From: an uncultured Tateyamaria sp.
Lineage (GTDB): Bacteria > Pseudomonadota > Alphaproteobacteria > Rhodobacterales > Rhodobacteraceae
NCBI RefSeq assembly: GCF_947503415.1
Contig: NZ_CANNDS010000001.1
Location: 1,460,501 to 1,524,500 of the forward strand
DNA length: 64,000 bases
Reading direction: 5' to 3'
Shown here: positions 1 to 9,553 of the stretch, in pieces
Layout: each line of letters opens with the position of its first letter
Numbering within the stretch: position 1 is the stretch's first letter
The notes under the pieces: generated by a model
Database searches by the model: none
What the model saw: only the letters and a program-made list of their open reading frames with translations
Told to the model about the DNA's origin: nothing
Position numbers and translations under genes: made by a program

Positions 1-2
1 AC

Positions 3-854
3 GGAGAGCAAACCCGCGCCGACCGGCTCTTTGGTCTGGCGCAGGATCTGGCGGCGCAGGGCAATGACAGCGGCCTTTGGCGCTCCGACTATGGCACACC
101 CCTGCGGGACGCGGCTGGCCTTCTGCACCTCGCCGCCGAAGCAGGCAGCACCCGCGTGAACCAATCGCAACTTGCGGCCTCAATCACCGCAAGGCGCGGC
201 GGCTACTCCACCCAAGAAGCGGCCCAGGTGCTGATGGCCGCCCAAGCGTTGCGGACAGGCGCAGGCACACCCGCACTTTCGGTCGATGACACACCCGTTT
301 CCGGTCCCGTCGTCCAAAGCCGTACCCAAGGCGATGCCACCTCCGTCATCCGCAACATCTCGGGCCAAGCACAGGACGTCACCCTCACAACCTACGGCGT
401 CCCAGTGACGGCACCGGAGGCGGGCGGCTACGGCTACAGCATCACCCGCACCGCCTACGACATGGAAGGCGCGCAGGTACAAGGCCCATGGACCATTGGG
501 GAACGCCGCGTGATCGTGCTGACGGTGACACCATTCGAAACCGTGGGCGCGCGCCTGATGATCGATGACCCACTGCCTGCGGGCATCGAGATCGACAACC
601 CGAACCTCATCCGCTCGGGCGACATCGCGGGCCTCGACTGGTTGCAAACAGCACAGACGGAACATGCCGAGTTTCGCTCCGACCGCTTCCTTGCCGCTGT
701 GAACCACCGCAGCGACGACCCCTTCCGCCTCGCCTATATTGCGCGCGCGGTCAGTCCCGGTGACTTCTACCACCCGGCGGCCTTGGTCGAGGATATGTAC
801 CGTGCCGAATACCGCGCCGTCACAGGCACAGGCCGCACGGTGGTGACGGAGTGA
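3..854 (+). CDS. Alpha-2-macroglobulin family protein, C-terminal part (partial)
   Basis: The frame is open from the window edge, so only the C-terminal ~283 residues are present. Bacterial alpha-2-macroglobulins are large envelope proteins thought to trap proteases that breach the outer membrane. The visible part has helical-repeat-like stretches (GLLHLAAEAG, STQEAAQVLMAAQAL) followed by beta-rich segments (DDPLPAGIEIDNPNL) and an end typical of the family (HPAALVEDMYRAEYRAVTGTG). The stop overlaps the GTG start of pbpC by four bases (GTGA), the usual bacterial pairing of A2M with PBP1C. The thioester region, if any, lies outside the window. Family assignment is from sequence style plus this pairing. 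Confidence 0.85.
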   Translation, partial: GEQTRADRLFGLAQDLAAQGNDSGLWRSDYGTPLRDAAGLLHLAAEAGSTRVNQSQLAASITARRGGYSTQEAAQVLMAAQALRTGAGTPALSVDDTPVSGPVVQSRTQGDATSVIRNISGQAQDVTLTTYGVPVTAPEAGGYGYSITRTAYDMEGAQVQGPWTIGERRVIVLTVTPFETVGARLMIDDPLPAGIEIDNPNLIRSGDIAGLDWLQTAQTEHAEFRSDRFLAAVNHRSDDPFRLAYIARAVSPGDFYHPAALVEDMYRAEYRAVTGTGRTVVTE

Positions 855-2800
855 AACACCCGCATCGTCCTCTCTTTGCCATTGCTGCGGTGATGCTCTT
901 GGCAGCCAGCCTGCACGATGCATGGGACGGGTGGGTGGAGCGAACGGTGCTGCCCACAACGCTCACTGAAACCTCCGTCGAGATGGTGGATCGGAACGGC
1001 ACCCTCATGCGCGCCTTCGCGGTGGAGGATGGGCGGATCAGGCTCGCGGTCCCGCGCGGGGGCGTGGACACACGGCTGACGGACATGCTGATCGCCTATG
1101 AAGACAAGCGGTTCCACCGTCACAACGGCGTCGATGGCCGGGCCATACTGCGCGCCGTTTGGCAGGCGGTGACATCCGGGCAGGTGGTGTCGGGCGGCTC
1201 GACGCTGACCATGCAGGTCGCGCGGCTGCTGGAAAACTCCGGCACCGGGTCGATCCGGGGCAAGCTGCGGCAAATGCGGGTCGCGTGGGCGCAGGAGCGG
1301 CGGCTGAGCAAGGACGACATCCTGCACCTGTACTTGCAACACGCCCCTTATGGCGGTCGGATCGAAGGGGTGCGGAGCGCTGCGTTCACATGGTTCGGCA
1401 AGGAACCCACGCGGTTGACGGATGCCGAAGCGGCCCTGCTTGTGGCCCTTCCCCAAGCACCGGAAGCGCGCCGCCCTGACCGGCACCCGCAGTCTGCTCA
1501 GGTCGCGCGCAACAGGGTGCTGGCGCGTGTCGGTGCGGACCCATCGCACACAAAAGTGCCAACCAAAATGCGCAACCTGCCGCGCCTCGCCCCGCACGAA
1601 GCAGATGCGCTGCGTCTGGCAAATCCAATCGAACAGCATCTCCACACAACCCTCTCGGCCCCCCTGCAAAGACAGATGCACACGCTCATCCAGCTGCATG
1701 GCGCCAAGCAAGCCCCGGGGGTCTCGCTTGCTCTGATGGTTATGGATCACCGCATGGGCGACATCCTCGCCCGTGTCGGCGCGCCGCACTATTCGGACGC
1801 GGGCGGCACCCCCGGCTTCATCGACATGACGCGCGCCAAGCGCAGCCCCGGCTCGACCCTGAAACCGCTGATCTACGCGCTCGCCTTTGACCGTGGGCTG
1901 GCCCATCCCGCAACTGTCTTTGCCGACAAACCTACACGTTTCGGCCGTTACGCCCCGCAGAACTTTGACGGCACATACCGTGGTGATGTAACTGCGCGGC
2001 AGGCGCTGACCCTGTCCCTCAACATCCCACCCGTTGCGTTGACCGAAGCCCTTGGCCCCGAACGCCTGATGGCTGCCCTGCGCGCTTTCGGCGCGGACCC
2101 GGCCTTGCCCGGAGGACGCGCCGGATTGGCCGTGGCCTTGGGCGGCGTTGGTCTCAGCCTCGAAGACCTTGTGTCGGTCTACGGACACCTCGCCGCCACT
2201 GACACCACCCTCATCGCGCCCCGTGCCGCTTGGCAGGTTGGCGACATCCTGCGTGGCATCGCGCCACCCCCCGGTGCACCAGCGGGCCTCGCCTACAAGA
2301 CCGGCACCTCCTATGGGCACCGCGACGCATGGGCCATCGGGTTCGACGGGCAGCATGTGATCGGCGTGTGGATGGGGCGGCCCGATGGCACCCCCGTGCC
2401 CGGCGCGTTCGGCGGCGCACATGCCGCACCGATCCTGTTCGAAGCGTTCGGGCGATTGAAACCACAGCTCACACCGGCCCCACCGCCGCCACCGGATACG
2501 TTGCTACTGGCGACCGCAGACTTGCCCCCGCCGCTGCGCCGGTTCGGGCGCGGGGCGGACATGGGCACAGGCCCAGAAATGGTGTTCCCGCCAGACGGCG
2601 CACGACTGGCGCACAACGCAGCGGTGGTGAAGGTGGCGGGGGGCGCTCTGCCCCTGACGGTGTTGGTGAACGGTGCCGTTGTGGCCGCGCAGGTCCGGGA
2701 CCGCCAGATCGACATCGGCGCGCTTAACCAAGGCTTCTCTGACATCGCAGTCATCGACGCCACAGGCCGCAGCACACGCGCCAGCATCGAAGTGCGCTAG
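851..2800 (+). CDS. pbpC: Penicillin-binding protein 1C (bifunctional transglycosylase/transpeptidase)
   Basis: A 649-residue class A PBP that polymerises and cross-links peptidoglycan from the inner membrane. A hydrophobic N-terminal anchor (about residues 8-20) precedes the GT51 transglycosylase domain, with the catalytic motif E84-DKRF and GGSTLTMQ at 115-122. The transpeptidase domain has the S335-TLK motif, SLN at 389-391 and KTGTS from 483. A C-terminal extension (about 570-649) matches the BiPBP_C domain that marks PBP1C. Length is slightly short of the enterobacterial protein. The start is GTG, overlapping the A2M stop, so the two are probably translationally coupled: peptidoglycan repair coupled to protease defence. 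No active-site residue appears lost. Confidence 0.95.
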   Translation: MKHPHRPLFAIAAVMLLAASLHDAWDGWVERTVLPTTLTETSVEMVDRNGTLMRAFAVEDGRIRLAVPRGGVDTRLTDMLIAYEDKRFHRHNGVDGRAILRAVWQAVTSGQVVSGGSTLTMQVARLLENSGTGSIRGKLRQMRVAWAQERRLSKDDILHLYLQHAPYGGRIEGVRSAAFTWFGKEPTRLTDAEAALLVALPQAPEARRPDRHPQSAQVARNRVLARVGADPSHTKVPTKMRNLPRLAPHEADALRLANPIEQHLHTTLSAPLQRQMHTLIQLHGAKQAPGVSLALMVMDHRMGDILARVGAPHYSDAGGTPGFIDMTRAKRSPGSTLKPLIYALAFDRGLAHPATVFADKPTRFGRYAPQNFDGTYRGDVTARQALTLSLNIPPVALTEALGPERLMAALRAFGADPALPGGRAGLAVALGGVGLSLEDLVSVYGHLAATDTTLIAPRAAWQVGDILRGIAPPPGAPAGLAYKTGTSYGHRDAWAIGFDGQHVIGVWMGRPDGTPVPGAFGGAHAAPILFEAFGRLKPQLTPAPPPPPDTLLLATADLPPPLRRFGRGADMGTGPEMVFPPDGARLAHNAAVVKVAGGALPLTVLVNGAVVAAQVRDRQIDIGALNQGFSDIAVIDATGRSTRASIEVR

Positions 2801-4839
2801 CGCCGCCCCTCACGCAACCACGCGCCCACGATGAAGCCAGAAGCCAAGAGCAACACCAGCCACGGCGGCAACAGGCCCATCTGGCGCACATCCTGCGTCT
2901 CATACGCCCCGCGCGGCATGATCCCGATCCAGCCTCGGCCCGCAGCCGGGCGTCCCTCGCGCACGGTACGAATACGCGGCGTGCCCTCTTCCAGACGCAG
3001 CACACCTCCGCGCGTGCTTTCAACGCGGGCTGCCAGAATGTCACCGGTTGCGATGGTCGCTTCGAACTCCTTGGGGGCTGCGGGACCAAGGCCAATCACT
3101 GTCTCAGACTCGCCGTTCTGCAAACGATAAAGCCCAATCTCGGGCCCTTCGAACTCCGCTGCAAACCGACCGGGCCCTGCCTCCGTCATCTCCAACTCGA
3201 CCACGTTGCCCGAGGGGTCCGTGATGGTCACAGGCGGTACGGTATCGTTCAGGGTCCGGCGTTCGATCCGCATCGACTGACCCGTGGCCACGGCTGTCAA
3301 CGCCTCTTCCTCAAGCTCGGGCTCTTTCATCATCCAGTGGGCCAGACGGCGCAGCAATTCCAACTGCGGCCCGCCGCCCTCATAACCCCGGTTCCACAGC
3401 CACGCATGGTCAGAGGCGAGTAGCGCCACGCGCCCCTCCTCCACCCGGTCAAGGATCAGCAGGGGGCGTTCGTCGATACCCTCCATGACGACACTGCCCG
3501 ACTGCGCCTCTACATCAATCTGACGCAACCAGCGGCCCCAATCACCCGCCGCAGGCAGGCCCGTGGTGACCGGATGCTTCTGACCCAACTCCGACACTTC
3601 GGGATGAAAGGCTTCTTCCAGCACACGCGCCGACGGTTGGGCCGGAATGACGGATCCAAGGGGCGAACGGTAAAGACTGTCGGCACTGGCAAAATCAGGA
3701 CCCGCAGCGATCAAAACCGCACCGCCATCGCGGATGTAACGGGCCACGTTGTCCAGATAGAGCGCGGGCAAAATCCCCCGCCGCTTGTAGCGATCAAAAA
3801 TGATCAGATCGAAATCGTCGATCTTTTCCAGAAACAACTCGCGGGTCGGGAACGCGATCAGAGACAGCTCACCCACAGGCACACCGTCCTGTTTTTCAGG
3901 TGGGCGCAGGATGGTGAAGTGGACCAGGTCAACCGAACTGTCGGACTTCAGCAAATTGCGCCATGTGCGGCCCCCTGCATGCGGCTCGCCTGACACCAGC
4001 AGGACACGCAGGCGGTCGCGCACACCGTTCATCTGGATGAGGGCCGTGTTGTTGCGGTCGGTCAACTCGCCATCGGCCTCGGGCACGGTGAACTGGATGA
4101 CATTGCGCCCGCCATGGGGCAGGCTGACGGGCAGTTCGATGTCCTCACCAATGCGCACATTGAAACGTTGTGGAGGTGCCCCATCGACAGAGATATCGAG
4201 CGGGGCAATTTCTGTCCCCGCGGGGACAGCGCCGGTGTCTTCGATGCGCAGGGTCAGGGTGACAGGCTCGCCAATGATGGCGAAGGCCGGGGCGTTCTTG
4301 ACCAGCAAGCGGCGGTCCCAATCCGTCTCGCGCCCTGTCAGGAGCAGATGCAGGGGGGCTGGCAGATCAAGGGGCCGGTCGGCGTCATGCACCTGCCCAT
4401 CGCTCAGGGCAATCAGACCGGCGACACGGGCGCGGGGTTCCTCGGCCAAGGCGTCGGACAGGGCGGTCATCAGGCGCGTGCCCGCGTCTTCCTCGCCATC
4501 GGGTACGGTGATGCGGCGCACTTCTGTGTCTTCACGGGCCGAGAATGCGGCCTCGATCGCGTCAGCGGCGGATGCGGTTTGGTCGGGTCGGTCACGCAGC
4601 CCTTGGCTGGCGCTTTGGTCTTCGGCCACGATGACGATATCCGAGAGCGGCGCGCGGTCTTCCTGCTGCAAGGACGGGCCAGATAAGGCGGCCAGCACGA
4701 CCAGTGCGGCCATCCCGCGCAAAGCCCAGCCGTTCAGGCCCCGGATCAATGCCAAGGCAACCCCGGCCACAGCCAGCGCTGCGACAACCGCCAGAAACGG
4801 CCACGGCAACAGCGGATCAAACAGAACAGTTCCGGTCAT
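2797..4839 (-). CDS. Membrane protein with glutamine-amidotransferase-like domain (moxR-cluster gene)
   Basis: A 680-residue protein, last in the moxR-DUF58-DUF4159 cluster. Two N-terminal membrane segments (about residues 10-31 and 38-53) lead to a von Willebrand A-like stretch (DIVIVAEDQSAS, VAGLIALSDGQVHD). Beta-sandwich regions follow, then a class I glutamine-amidotransferase-like Rossmann region (DFDLIIFDRYKRR, GGAVLIAAGPDFAS), and a C-terminal membrane anchor (LLPPWLVLLLASGFIVGAW). I see no amidotransferase Cys in this domain, so it is probably a non-catalytic periplasmic scaffold. Its start overlaps the stop of the upstream DUF4159 gene by four bases (ATGA). An 18-base palindrome (4212-4229) lies inside the gene, encoding V-P-A-G-T. 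Molecular role unknown; related gene sets are linked to envelope stress (Bat/aerotolerance). Confidence 0.8.
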   Translation of the reverse strand: MTGTVLFDPLLPWPFLAVVAALAVAGVALALIRGLNGWALRGMAALVVLAALSGPSLQQEDRAPLSDIVIVAEDQSASQGLRDRPDQTASAADAIEAAFSAREDTEVRRITVPDGEEDAGTRLMTALSDALAEEPRARVAGLIALSDGQVHDADRPLDLPAPLHLLLTGRETDWDRRLLVKNAPAFAIIGEPVTLTLRIEDTGAVPAGTEIAPLDISVDGAPPQRFNVRIGEDIELPVSLPHGGRNVIQFTVPEADGELTDRNNTALIQMNGVRDRLRVLLVSGEPHAGGRTWRNLLKSDSSVDLVHFTILRPPEKQDGVPVGELSLIAFPTRELFLEKIDDFDLIIFDRYKRRGILPALYLDNVARYIRDGGAVLIAAGPDFASADSLYRSPLGSVIPAQPSARVLEEAFHPEVSELGQKHPVTTGLPAAGDWGRWLRQIDVEAQSGSVVMEGIDERPLLILDRVEEGRVALLASDHAWLWNRGYEGGGPQLELLRRLAHWMMKEPELEEEALTAVATGQSMRIERRTLNDTVPPVTITDPSGNVVELEMTEAGPGRFAAEFEGPEIGLYRLQNGESETVIGLGPAAPKEFEATIATGDILAARVESTRGGVLRLEEGTPRIRTVREGRPAAGRGWIGIMPRGAYETQDVRQMGLLPPWLVLLLASGFIVGAWLREGRR
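4212..4229. repeat. 18-base perfect palindrome CTGTCCCCGCGGGGACAG (copy 1, inside CDS)
   Basis: CTGTCCCCGCGGGGACAG is its own reverse complement. The 16-base core TGTCCCCGCGGGGACA recurs exactly at 12072-12087 and 38508-38523. Here it lies in-frame in the amidotransferase-like gene and codes for A-V-P-A-G-T in a linker between beta segments. Confidence 0.85.
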
Positions 4840-7601
4840 TGGCCCAACCGATCCAGCAAGGCAGGCACGTGGACCTGATCGCTTTTGTAATTGCCAGTCA
4901 GCACGTGCATGACCAAGTTCACGCCAAAGCGATACGCCAACTCGCGCTGCCGTTCGCCGCCAAAACCGCGGCCCACGGGCAGCATCGCTTGACCCGATGA
5001 CGTCACAGCCCAGGCGGAGGCCCAGTCATTGCCACCGATGACCACAGGGGTCACGCCGTCATTGAGGTTGCGGAAGGGCATGCCTTCGACTTGCTCGGCG
5101 CCGGGTGGGGCGGCCTCGACCCATATCTCACCATTCAGGTGGCGACCGGGAAACTCCTGCAAAAGGTAGAAGGTGCGGGTCAGAACGTGGTCGCGCGGCA
5201 CCGGCTCCAGCGCAGGGATATCGAGGGGCGCGGCCAAATCCTGCAACTTGCGCCCGTTCGGGGTGGACCCACCAAAGCCCGCCACATCACCATCACGCGT
5301 GTCGAACAGGATCAAACCGCCCGAGCGCAGGTAGTCGTTCAGCTTGGCATAGGCTTCTTGAGAGGGGCGGGGTTGATCGGGCGTGATCGGCCAATAGAGA
5401 ATGGGAAAGAACGCCAACTCATCAGTTTCCAGATCGACGGCAAACGGCGGAGCAGGCTCGACCGAGGTGCGGAAGAACAGCGTGTCCGACAGACCGCGCA
5501 GGCCCGCTTCGGCCACCTCATCGACATCAGGGTCGCCCGTAATGACATGGGCCAGCACCACCTCGGCGGCAGCGGCGATTTCATCAACCGGTTCTTCCTG
5601 TGCCTGCGCACCCGGCGCGGCAACACCCCCGATCAGCAGTGCCGCAATCAGGGCCGAAGCGGTCGCCCGCACCCGACCTGTCAGTCGTCCCGACAGCGCC
5701 AGTGACGCCAAGACATCCGCCAGCAACAACGCAATCGCAGCAGCAAGCAAGAGCCCACCAAGAGGACGTTCAGGTGCGGCCACAAGACCAGACACCGGCA
5801 CATCTGCGGGCCACGTCGCAGGCTCCAACGTTGCCTCTGCCGTCAGCACATTCCGCGCCAATGCAAGATCACCGGACACATAAACACCGGGCAACAGGTT
5901 TGGCCCCGTGGGGTCACTGACCAAAGCGGGGCCGGGCACGCCGGGCATCGCGCCTGCATCCCGCAACGCGCCATATCCATCCATTACCACCTCCGGTGTC
6001 CAGATTGTCCCTTCGAGGTCGCCCGCTTCGGGCGAAGAACTGGTCGCCGACACAGCCAACCGTTCCAGCATCTCGACAAAGAGGCCTGACAAAGGCAGCG
6101 ATGACCATTCGGCGTTCGCAGTCACGTGGAACAGCACGATCTGGCCCTGCCCTTCGCGCTTGCGTGTGACCAGCGGCGTGCCATCGCTCAGTTCAGCAAT
6201 CACGCGTTCGGCCAGCGTGGGATCGGGCTGGGCCATGACTTGCGCCGTGATGGCGACATCGGCGGGCACCGGCAGACCAAAGAAGGGCGAGTTTTCGCGG
6301 AACGGGGCCAGCGTCTTGGGGGAGCCCCAGCTCATCGCCCCGCCCACACTGCGGCCCCCGGCGCGCAGGCGCACGGGCATCAGCGGGTCCTCGGTGCTGC
6401 GGCTGATATCGCTGGCGGCCACGCGGGGCCCAGCAAAGCGCAGAAGCAGCCCGCCCTCTGCCACCCAGTCGAGAATGGCATCCCCCTCACCGTCCGACAG
6501 GGTCGCCACATCGGCCAGCACAATCACGTCCGGGTTCGCAGGCAGCACATCGGTGAGCGCCCCGCGCAGCAGGTCAGCATTCGGGGCAAGCGCGCGTTCA
6601 AGGTAGTGGAGGGGCGACAACAGCTCCAACCCCTCGCGGCCTTCACGACCTGCGATCAAAGCGATCTCGCGGCGGCGCAGACTGTCATCGACCAGAGTGA
6701 CAGCCCCGGCAGAGCGGGCATTTGCCACTTCGAACCGGGTCACACGAGCGCGCAATTCGGCGGGCAGGGACAGGGATGTAGTCGCTGTCGTGGCGCCGGT
6801 GTCGAACACGGCGTTCGCGGTGGCAAGGATCGTCGCGTTCCCCGCGGGGTCACGACCTTGCGCCAAGATGCTGACACCACGCTCCGGTCCCCCGTCGGCG
6901 CGGACGGCCGTCACCTCGACCACGCCGTCCACGTAGGCGGCGGGCGTCAGGGCGATGATGTCGGAGGCGCTTTGCACAACGCGCACGGGGCCACGGGTCT
7001 GGAAAGCTGCCAGCAGGTCAGCGCGGGCGGGGTAGTCCAGCGCATCGCTGAACCACACCGTTTCAAACGTACCTTCGGGCAGGATTGCAGCCAACGCATC
7101 TGCGCCCGCCGGTTGCCACGGAGATGGGGTCAATCCGGGCAGGGTCGCAGCCACGGTGTTGGCGGCGCGGAATACAGGCGCTTGCGGGTCGGCCAGATCA
7201 AGCAAGGCCACCTCTCGCCCATTGGCCCCTGCACGGCGCAATTCAGCGTCGAGCGCTTCGGTCAACCGCGTCCACCGCGCGGCACCGGCCCAGCTGCCAT
7301 CGACGGCAATCAAAAGCGGGCCATCGCTTGCCGTGCCATCATCTTCAGGGTTCAGGACGGGGCCAGCCAACCCGAGGATCATCACAGCCACGGCCAGCAT
7401 GCGGATCAGCAGCAACCACCACGGGGTGCGGTCGGACACGCTTTCGTCGTCCTGCAAGCCCAACAGCAGCGCCACACCGGGAAAGCGCTGGCGAATGGGC
7501 GCGGGGGGAATGGCGCGCAGGATCAGCCACAGGATGGGCAACGCGACCAACGCCACAAGCAGCCACGGGGCCGCGAAGCCGATGGGGCCAAGCACCATCA
7601 T
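4836..7601 (-). CDS. BatA N-terminal / DUF4159 domain membrane protein
   Basis: A 921-residue protein. The N-terminus (about residues 1-90) is the aerotolerance-regulator BatA-type membrane region: a hydrophobic segment, an RFPGVALLLGLQDDE-like stretch, TPWWLLLIRMLAVAVMILGLAGPVL. A VWA-like portion follows (PLLIAVDGSWAGAARW). About residues 590-680 hold further membrane segments and a signal-like stretch ending GAQAQEE, after which the C-terminal ~220 residues are DUF4159 (LAHVITGDPDVDEVAEAGLRG, DELAFFPILYWPIT, LRSGGLILFDTRDGD). DUF4159 is then probably periplasmic. It is joined by four-base overlaps to DUF58 upstream and the amidotransferase-like gene downstream. Function unproven; probably part of a MoxR-dependent envelope assembly or stress complex. 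Confidence 0.88.
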   Translation of the reverse strand: MMVLGPIGFAAPWLLVALVALPILWLILRAIPPAPIRQRFPGVALLLGLQDDESVSDRTPWWLLLIRMLAVAVMILGLAGPVLNPEDDGTASDGPLLIAVDGSWAGAARWTRLTEALDAELRRAGANGREVALLDLADPQAPVFRAANTVAATLPGLTPSPWQPAGADALAAILPEGTFETVWFSDALDYPARADLLAAFQTRGPVRVVQSASDIIALTPAAYVDGVVEVTAVRADGGPERGVSILAQGRDPAGNATILATANAVFDTGATTATTSLSLPAELRARVTRFEVANARSAGAVTLVDDSLRRREIALIAGREGREGLELLSPLHYLERALAPNADLLRGALTDVLPANPDVIVLADVATLSDGEGDAILDWVAEGGLLLRFAGPRVAASDISRSTEDPLMPVRLRAGGRSVGGAMSWGSPKTLAPFRENSPFFGLPVPADVAITAQVMAQPDPTLAERVIAELSDGTPLVTRKREGQGQIVLFHVTANAEWSSLPLSGLFVEMLERLAVSATSSSPEAGDLEGTIWTPEVVMDGYGALRDAGAMPGVPGPALVSDPTGPNLLPGVYVSGDLALARNVLTAEATLEPATWPADVPVSGLVAAPERPLGGLLLAAAIALLLADVLASLALSGRLTGRVRATASALIAALLIGGVAAPGAQAQEEPVDEIAAAAEVVLAHVITGDPDVDEVAEAGLRGLSDTLFFRTSVEPAPPFAVDLETDELAFFPILYWPITPDQPRPSQEAYAKLNDYLRSGGLILFDTRDGDVAGFGGSTPNGRKLQDLAAPLDIPALEPVPRDHVLTRTFYLLQEFPGRHLNGEIWVEAAPPGAEQVEGMPFRNLNDGVTPVVIGGNDWASAWAVTSSGQAMLPVGRGFGGERQRELAYRFGVNLVMHVLTGNYKSDQVHVPALLDRLGQ

Positions 7602-8479
7602 GCGCCCGCCCGCCCGCCATCAAGCGCGCGCCACAGCCACAACAGGCCCGCTTGCGCAGGCGTGTCGGTGTGGTGCAAGCCGTACTGCCAACCGGCAACG
7701 GAACACAGGTGCTGCAACTCGGCTTTGCGCGCCGCAAGCCGCTCCAGATACCGGTCCTTGAGGTCCGCGGCTTTCAACGTCTCATGCTCCAACGTCCCAC
7801 CGACGCTTTCAAAAATGGTGCGTCCCCGAAACGGAAACGCCTCCTCAGCCGGATCAAGCACATGAAGCAGAACCCCACGCACCCCACGATCCGCGGCCTT
7901 GGTCAGTGCGGTTTTCACGTCATCTATGTTGCCCATGAAATCGGAGACAAAGACGGCGCGGGCATGGGGGATCATGGCGCGGTGCTCGGGCGGTTCATAG
8001 TCGTGCTCTGCGTCCTCGGTGAACATCTCGGCCAGCCGGAGGATTTGTGCATTGCCCCGGCGCGGCGGCAGGCGGGTGCCGGTGAGACCGACACGTTCGC
8101 CGCCACGGATCAGCAGGATGGCACAGGCCAGACCCAGCACGCGGGCGCGCTCGGCCTTTGATGGCACCTCATCGCTGGAGGCGAAGCGCATCGCGGCCCC
8201 CTGATCGACCCAGAGCATCACGGATTGCGCAATCTGCCACTCACGTTCACGGACGAATTGGACGTCACCCATGGCTGACCTGCGGTGGTCGATCATGCGG
8301 CGGCTGTCGCCAATCTGCGCCGGGCGGTACTGCCAGAAATCATCGCCCATACCGGCACGGCGGCGGCCATGCTCGCCCAGTAGGACGGCACCTGCCAACT
8401 GCTCTGCCCGCGCCAAGAGCGCAGGCAAGCGGGCGGCTTGCGTTTCAGCCTTTTCGCGCAGGGCGAGGGGGGTGATCAC
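7598..8479 (-). CDS. DUF58 domain-containing protein
   Basis: The start chosen is a GTG at 8477-8479 (VITPLALREKAETQAARLP), which overlaps the moxR stop by four bases (GTGA). The longer open frame running to 8704 lies inside moxR, and its N-terminal ~75 residues are Arg/Pro-rich out-of-frame product. The resulting 293-residue protein carries the DUF58 signature (DDFWQYRPAQIGDSRRMIDHRRSAMGD) followed by a VWA-like fold (ARAVFVSDFMGNIDDVKTAL). DUF58 proteins usually pair with MoxR ATPases and are thought to be their clients or adaptors. The downstream overlap with DUF4159 (ATGA) supports one polycistronic message. Confidence 0.88.
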   Translation of the reverse strand: MITPLALREKAETQAARLPALLARAEQLAGAVLLGEHGRRRAGMGDDFWQYRPAQIGDSRRMIDHRRSAMGDVQFVREREWQIAQSVMLWVDQGAAMRFASSDEVPSKAERARVLGLACAILLIRGGERVGLTGTRLPPRRGNAQILRLAEMFTEDAEHDYEPPEHRAMIPHARAVFVSDFMGNIDDVKTALTKAADRGVRGVLLHVLDPAEEAFPFRGRTIFESVGGTLEHETLKAADLKDRYLERLAARKAELQHLCSVAGWQYGLHHTDTPAQAGLLWLWRALDGGRAGA

Positions 8480-9483
8480 GCGGCGGCGTCCTTGCGGCTG
8501 AGACCGGCAGCGGTCTGCTCGATCAGATCGGACAGGCTGTCGCCACGGGCACGGGCGGCGAAGTTCAACGCCATGCGGTGGATCAGGACGGGGCGCGCCA
8601 TGTCTATCACGTCTTCTGCGGATGGGGCCAGACGACCTTGCAGGAGGGCACGGGCGCGGACGGCCAGCATCAGCGCTTGGGCGGCGCGCGGGCCGGGACC
8701 CCACGCGACGGTTTCCTTCACCTGCTCCGACGCGTCGACTTCGCCCGGACGGAAGGCGCGCACCAGATCAAGGATCATCTCGACCACGCTGTCGCCCACG
8801 GGCATCCTGCGTAGCAAGGTTTGGGCGGCCAGCAACTCTTCACCCGTGAAGACGGCGGTGGCCTGCGCATCTTCGATGCCAGTAGTGGCCAGAAGAATGT
8901 CCCGCTCGGTTCCGCGATCTGGGTAAAGAACATCAATCTGCACAAGGAAGCGGTCAAGCTGCGCTTCGGGCAGGGGGTAGGTGCCTTCCTGTTCAATCGG
9001 GTTCTGCGTCGCCAGCACGTGGAACGGTGTCCCCAAGGAGCGGTCATGGCCTGCCACGGTCACGGTCTTTTCCTGCATGGCTTGCAACAGCGCGGACTGG
9101 GTCCGGGGTGAGGCGCGGTTGATCTCGTCCGCCATCAAGAGCTGGCAAAAGATCGGGCCGGGCACAAAGCGAAATTCGCGGTGGCCGTCTTCGGCTGTGT
9201 CCAGCACTTCCGAGCCAAGAATATCCGCAGGCATGAGGTCCGGCGTGAACTGGATACGGTTGCCATCCAGCCCCATCACCGTGCTGAGCGTTTCGACCAG
9301 ACGCGTCTTGCCCAGACCGGGCAGACCGATCAGCAGGCCGTGACCGCCGCACAAAAGCGCCGTCAGGGTCAGGTCCACAACCCGTTCCTGTCCGATGAAC
9401 CGCTTTGTGATGGAGGCCTTGGCCTCGGCCAACTTGCCCCCCAGCGTCTCGATTTCGGCAACAAGGTCCTCTGCGTCAGTCAT
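8476..9483 (-). CDS. MoxR family AAA+ ATPase
   Basis: A 335-residue AAA+ chaperone-type ATPase. Walker A is GLPGLGKT, Walker B LLMADEINRASP, and the sensor/arginine-finger region includes ATQNPIEQEGTYPLPEAQLDRF, the MoxR hallmark. The start is taken at the ATG at 9481-9483 (MTDAEDLVAEIETL): an AAGAGA ribosome-binding site sits about seven bases upstream. The frame runs 13 codons further to 9522, but those residues (MVSRSYIPNERDV) look like leader. First gene of a four-gene minus-strand operon, divergent from DUF1285. MoxR enzymes remodel client complexes, often VWA or DUF58 proteins, which follow here. Confidence 0.95.
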   Translation of the reverse strand: MTDAEDLVAEIETLGGKLAEAKASITKRFIGQERVVDLTLTALLCGGHGLLIGLPGLGKTRLVETLSTVMGLDGNRIQFTPDLMPADILGSEVLDTAEDGHREFRFVPGPIFCQLLMADEINRASPRTQSALLQAMQEKTVTVAGHDRSLGTPFHVLATQNPIEQEGTYPLPEAQLDRFLVQIDVLYPDRGTERDILLATTGIEDAQATAVFTGEELLAAQTLLRRMPVGDSVVEMILDLVRAFRPGEVDASEQVKETVAWGPGPRAAQALMLAVRARALLQGRLAPSAEDVIDMARPVLIHRMALNFAARARGDSLSDLIEQTAAGLSRKDAAA

Positions 9484-9541
9484 GACATCTCTTTCATTCG
9501 GGATATATGATCTTGATACCAACCTATTGCCTCAATGGAGA
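9484..9541. promoter_or_regulatory. Divergent promoter region between moxR and DUF1285
   Basis: Short AT-richer stretch (including GGGATATATGATCTTGATAC) between two divergent starts. It must hold both promoters if neither is read from outside. No operator repeat is evident. Confidence 0.45.
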
Positions 9542-9553
9542 ATGGCAAAAGAT

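Noticed and set aside
767-2422. 551-residue open frame on the minus strand opposite pbpC
   Set aside because: Antisense shadow: His/Arg/Gly-rich, no domain, and pbpC has complete catalytic motifs on the other strand.
6126-7865. 579-residue plus-strand frame opposite the DUF4159 gene
   Set aside because: Low-complexity Gln/His/Arg-rich product typical of antisense GC-rich reading.
8480-8704. Extended N-terminus of the DUF58 gene
   Set aside because: Lies inside moxR in another frame; GTG at 8479 with a four-base overlap is the natural start.
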